Shown piece by piece: positions 61,106 through 64,000 of a DNA stretch of 64,000 bases. The stretch is from the NCBI RefSeq assembly GCF_007990775.1, contig NZ_BJXB01000005.1, positions 193,911-257,910 on the forward strand, given 5' to 3'. Positions within the stretch are counted from its first letter, which is position 1, and every line of letters starts with the position of its first letter. The DNA comes from Deinococcus cellulosilyticus NBRC 106333 = KACC 11606. GTDB taxonomy: Bacteria > Deinococcota > Deinococci > Deinococcales > Deinococcaceae. Under the pieces are notes generated by a model. The model ran no database searches and was not told the DNA's origin. It saw only the letters and a program-made list of their open reading frames with translations. A program made the translations under genes and the position numbers.

Positions 61106-61906
61106 CTAATACCTGGTCTTCTGCAGGCTGCTCTTGATCCCTTTCAGTTTGGCGATCAGCACGAAACTGAGGATCACCAGCAGAGCCCAGCTGCTGATCT
61201 TGCCGTAATGCACTGTCTGCCACAGGGTTTCCTGGTTGGGGTACTTCCAGGCACCATAAAACGTTCCTATGTTTTCCGCCAGCCAGATGAACAGCCCAAT
61301 CAGCAGGAAGGACAGGGTGAGGGGCATCTGGTAAGGTCGGCCGTTGATCTGGAAGTGCACGCGGGTGTTCCACATCAGGACCACGAGGGCAATGGTGAGG
61401 CCCCAGCGCTGGTCCTCAATGTAATGGTTGGCGAAGAAATTCAGGTACAGCAGGGCGGCAAAAAGGTTGGCCGTCCAGGAGGGGTATTCACTGAACTTCA
61501 GGTTGAACCTGCGCCACGCCTGACAGATGTAACTGGCGACACTGGCATACATGAAGCCTGAATAAATCGGGACATCCCAGATTTTGGTGTAGGCCGCTTC
61601 TGGGTAACTCCAGGACCCGTGATGCACCTTGAAGAGTTCGAGCGCCAGCCCAAACACATGAAACAGACAGATGACCTTCAGTTCATCCACGGTTTCCAGT
61701 TTGCTGAGGACCATCACTGCCTGCATGACGATGCAGAGAATCAACATGAAGTCGTACCTGGGAAGGGGCAAATCAATGTATTTGCTGAGGGCCAGTCCCA
61801 GCATGATCACGGCAGGGAAGATGCAGCACAGGGCCTCCAGATACACAAAAGTCAGAAAATCCTGCAGGCGCGGAGACAGCTTGAAGGGTTTGAGCATGAG
61901 GCGCAT
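61106..61906 (-). CDS. DUF817 membrane protein (266 aa)
   Basis: The ATG at 61906 is preferred with GAAGG upstream; a frame to 61942 is open. At least seven hydrophobic segments. DUF817-like elements: HGSWSYPEAAYTKIWDVPIYSGFMYASVASYICQAWRRFNL and WLAENIGTFYGAWKYPNQ. Function unknown; a plasma-membrane protein. Confidence 0.85.
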   Translation of the reverse strand: MRLMLKPFKLSPRLQDFLTFVYLEALCCIFPAVIMLGLALSKYIDLPLPRYDFMLILCIVMQAVMVLSKLETVDELKVICLFHVFGLALELFKVHHGSWSYPEAAYTKIWDVPIYSGFMYASVASYICQAWRRFNLKFSEYPSWTANLFAALLYLNFFANHYIEDQRWGLTIALVVLMWNTRVHFQINGRPYQMPLTLSFLLIGLFIWLAENIGTFYGAWKYPNQETLWQTVHYGKISSWALLVILSFVLIAKLKGIKSSLQKTRY

Positions 61907-61984
61907 GGTGCCTTCACTGTAAAGGAAGAGGATGACCTGCAAGGCCAGAGTTGATGAGCCTTATGTGTAAATGCCTCAAATCAC

Positions 61985-62872
61985 TCAAAGCTTGCGGGTG
62001 TAGGTCAGCCACATGGGTTCAATGTGGTACCCAAGCCTGCGGTTGACTTTGAGCATGGGCAGGTTGATGACTGCCCCACCTGTTCCTGCTTTCAGGTGAC
62101 CCTGTGTTCTGGCCCACTGCAGGGCATGCGCTTTGACCAGGGTGCAAAGCCCTCGATGGCGAAATTTGCGGCCTGTGAGGGTGATTTCACTCTGGATATC
62201 GGGCTGTCTGACATCCAGGACGGTCAGGGCAACCACCTGATTGCGGTATGCAGCAGTGAACCACACAAAACCCTCCTGCCAGTAGGTTTTCTCAAAATCT
62301 TCCCGGGTCTGCACACTCCAGCGGGTGGCAGGCACCTGAGGAACGCCCTCAAATCCTTCCAGATACAGTTCAAACAGTTCTGCTGAAGGCTCTGGTGTGC
62401 CCTGATGCACTTCAAATCCTTCAATGAACAGCCTTTCCTCGAGCCCTTCAAAAGGCTGGAAGTCAAAGCTCTGGAGGTCCACTGTGGCACCATAACTCTG
62501 AAAGGTGTTCTGAAAGCCCTGCTGTTCCAGAAAGGCTCTTGCGGCAATGTAATCCTCACGGATGGTGCTTTCGAGCGCCTGGTACTGCTGGGCCTTCTGC
62601 AATACGGCGGCATAAAGGGATTCTCTGGCCTCAGGATGATCTGCATGGGCATAGAACCGCACATGCAAGGTGGCGGGCACTTCTGCAGGAGCATAGGAGG
62701 CATAACCAACAACCTTCCCATCCTGCTCTGCCACCAGGCGACCTCTTTCAGGGTATTTCTCGATGTTCTGTGCAAGCCCACTGGCATCAAAAGTCCATTG
62801 ATTGAGGTAATGCTGCTGCTGCAATTCAACGATGTGTTTTGCATCCTCTGGTAGTGCTTTGCGAATCTGCAT
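61985..62872 (-). CDS. Tandem-GNAT-type acetyltransferase (295 aa)
   Basis: TACACT lies 6 nt before the ATG on the minus strand. The first GNAT-like domain (residues about 1-150: LVAEQDGKVVGYASYAP) is followed by a second with the acetyl-CoA loop (TGRKFRHRGLCTLVKAHALQWARTQG, near residue 235). Substrate unknown. Such double GNAT proteins often acetylate small molecules or antibiotics. Confidence 0.8.
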   Translation of the reverse strand: MQIRKALPEDAKHIVELQQQHYLNQWTFDASGLAQNIEKYPERGRLVAEQDGKVVGYASYAPAEVPATLHVRFYAHADHPEARESLYAAVLQKAQQYQALESTIREDYIAARAFLEQQGFQNTFQSYGATVDLQSFDFQPFEGLEERLFIEGFEVHQGTPEPSAELFELYLEGFEGVPQVPATRWSVQTREDFEKTYWQEGFVWFTAAYRNQVVALTVLDVRQPDIQSEITLTGRKFRHRGLCTLVKAHALQWARTQGHLKAGTGGAVINLPMLKVNRRLGYHIEPMWLTYTRKL

Positions 62873-62878
62873 GGGTCA

Positions 62879-62884
62879 AGTGTA
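62879..62884 (-). promoter_or_regulatory. Leaderless -10 box TACACT (minus strand)
   Basis: The complement of AGTGTA, 6 nt before the start at 62872. Confidence 0.55.
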
Positions 62885-62998
62885 GGAGCAGCCTTCTGGA
62901 GACACAAATTTTGATCCTACGCTGAATTGCCTACTCAAGCCCTGTTAATGTTCTTTTTAAAAGCATATTCTCAGGACAAAAGCCTTCCCTGAACTTCC

Positions 62999-63004
62999 TA
63001 CCCT
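62999..63004 (+). promoter_or_regulatory. Leaderless -10 box TACCCT
   Basis: TACCCT lies 6 nt before the ATG at 63011. Confidence 0.45.
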
Positions 63005-63010
63005 GAAAGC

Positions 63011-63811
63011 ATGCAAGCTGCCGTGACCCCCAACAAGAACCTGATCAAAAGTGTTGCCGTTCCCAACGAGCACGGAGGCTGGGGCTTCACCCTGGAACCT
63101 GTGCTGCTCGGTCTCCTGGTGGCCCCCAACCCTGCAGGCTGGGGTCTGGGGCTGCTTGCCCTGATGGGCTTTTTAGGACGCCACCCGATCAAGCTCTGTC
63201 TGGCAGACCTGCGGCGCAGAAAAATGTACCCCAGAACGCGGCTTGCGCTGGGCTTTGCAGCCCTTTACGTCACCCTGGGCCTGTTTGGACTGTGGCTTGC
63301 GATCAGTCAGGCCCAGCAGAACTTCTGGTTGCCCCTCCTGTGCGTGACCCCCCTGATGGGCGTTCAATTGTGGTTCGATGCCCAGAACAAAGGCCGCAAC
63401 CTGCTCCCAGAATTGTGCGGAGCCATTGCCATGGGAGCAGTGGCCACTGCCATTGCCCTGGCAGACGGCACATCCTCCACCGTGGCCTACGCCCTGTGGA
63501 TGGTACTGGCGGTGCGCTCGGTGACCTCCATCTATTTCGCCCGCACCCAGGTCATGCGGGCCAGAAAACAACCCACCCTCCCCCAGACCAGTCTCCTGAT
63601 CGGCATTCTGGGCTGGTTTGCCCTCGCCTTCACAGGGAATGCACAACTCACCCCCATGTTCACCGTGATCGCCATGACCGCACTGCTCGGGTATCAGGTT
63701 TATGCCTTCAGACAGCCTCCGGTGGCCGCCAAGGTGGTCGGGTGGGGCCAGATGGCTTTCGGGTTGCTTTTTGTGATCTGCACGGTGGTCGGGGTGCAGA
63801 CGGGGATTTGA
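63011..63811 (+). CDS. YwiC-like membrane protein (266 aa)
   Basis: Family signature at the N-terminus: SVAVPNEHGGWGFTLEPVLLGLLVAP, followed by about eight membrane helices and a charged GRHPIKLCLADLRRRKMYPRTR loop near residues 56-77. YwiC proteins are of unknown function, sometimes found with nitrate-reductase genes; none is visible here. Confidence 0.88.
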   Translation: MQAAVTPNKNLIKSVAVPNEHGGWGFTLEPVLLGLLVAPNPAGWGLGLLALMGFLGRHPIKLCLADLRRRKMYPRTRLALGFAALYVTLGLFGLWLAISQAQQNFWLPLLCVTPLMGVQLWFDAQNKGRNLLPELCGAIAMGAVATAIALADGTSSTVAYALWMVLAVRSVTSIYFARTQVMRARKQPTLPQTSLLIGILGWFALAFTGNAQLTPMFTVIAMTALLGYQVYAFRQPPVAAKVVGWGQMAFGLLFVICTVVGVQTGI

Positions 63812-63815
63812 AGGA

Positions 63816-64000
63816 TCTGCCGAGGGCCAAGGGCCGAGAGCCGGGGGCAAATATAAAGCCAATGCTCAGGCATTCAGCCAAAAGCATGAATTTAAAACCA
63901 AATTGAACCGAATGTGGCCTGCTTCAAGGTTGACACCCCCAGTGTCAGTGAATCACGATGCTCTCGGCTCTCGGCTCTCGGCTCTCGGCTCTCGGCTCTC
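63816..64000. repeat. Heptamer array pair, GCCGAGN family (truncated by the window end)
   Basis: Left arm: GCCGAGG, GCCAAGG, GCCGAGA, GCCGGGG. The right arm, at the very end, is an almost pure tandem of CTCTCGG: five full copies from 63961, plus a partial one. The spacer holds CCAAAAGCAT. The array may continue beyond the window. Confidence 0.8.

Overview
This window looks like a chromosome segment of a Deinococcus-type bacterium carrying the right-hand part of an integrated prophage. The strongest sign is the promoter layout. About two dozen start codons sit 5-7 nt downstream of a TANNNT -10 box with no room for a ribosome-binding site, the leaderless pattern known from Deinococcus. The protein families (AcuABC, DUF2270, DUF4388-GTPase-roadblock, DUF1999-like, FCP1-like phosphatases) fit that group. 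The identification is inference; there is no rRNA or other definitive marker here.

Layout. 1-11.4 kb is one plus-strand prophage block. It runs from the end of a coiled-coil tape-measure-like protein through tightly overlapping tail/structural genes, two small overlapping membrane proteins, a GH108-type endolysin, a signal-peptide protein and a LamG-like protein. The block ends at a 3' tRNA-Gly fragment (11809-11853) that I read as the attachment site. No integrase lies in this part. 11.9-16.7 kb holds small host genes, including a TPR-like protein followed by a previously uncalled 40-codon secreted peptide gene, a uronate-dehydrogenase-like SDR and a DUF1304 protein. 16.9-22.3 kb is mostly unrecognised small genes and a large FecR-domain protein. 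22.3-25.7 kb is a vitamin B12 uptake operon (BtuF, BtuC, BtuD and a 2Fe-2S protein) behind a cobalamin riboswitch and its terminator.

25.7-40.1 kb carries a PKD-CAP secreted protein, DUF2270, MutY, an isoprenyl transferase, TrmH, a P-loop kinase, GlpD, a Nudix hydrolase, a histidine phosphatase, the acuABC acetylation module, and an LptF-LptG-BirA operon. At 40.2-40.5 kb is a gene-free region with eight DnaA-box-like sites and a strong promoter, an origin candidate. It is followed on the minus strand by a peptidyl-tRNA hydrolase fused in frame to phosphoribosylanthranilate isomerase. 42.3-53.0 kb holds regulators, DUF503, signal peptidase I, a patatin, an SRPBCC-MarR pair, a nucleotidyltransferase, tRNA-Ala(GGC), AlkA, an MFS exporter and a TetR-SDR-membrane operon. 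53.1-64.0 kb holds AlaRS, the DUF4388-GTPase-roadblock operon behind a long structured leader, DUF1330 with two FCP1-like phosphatases, DUF817, a GNAT protein and YwiC.

Spread through the intergenic regions are more than a dozen degenerate arrays of heptanucleotide repeats. Many form inverted arms around a spacer containing GCTTTTGC-like cores. Together with the peptide gene, the gene fusion and the DnaA-box cluster, these are the most unusual features of the window.
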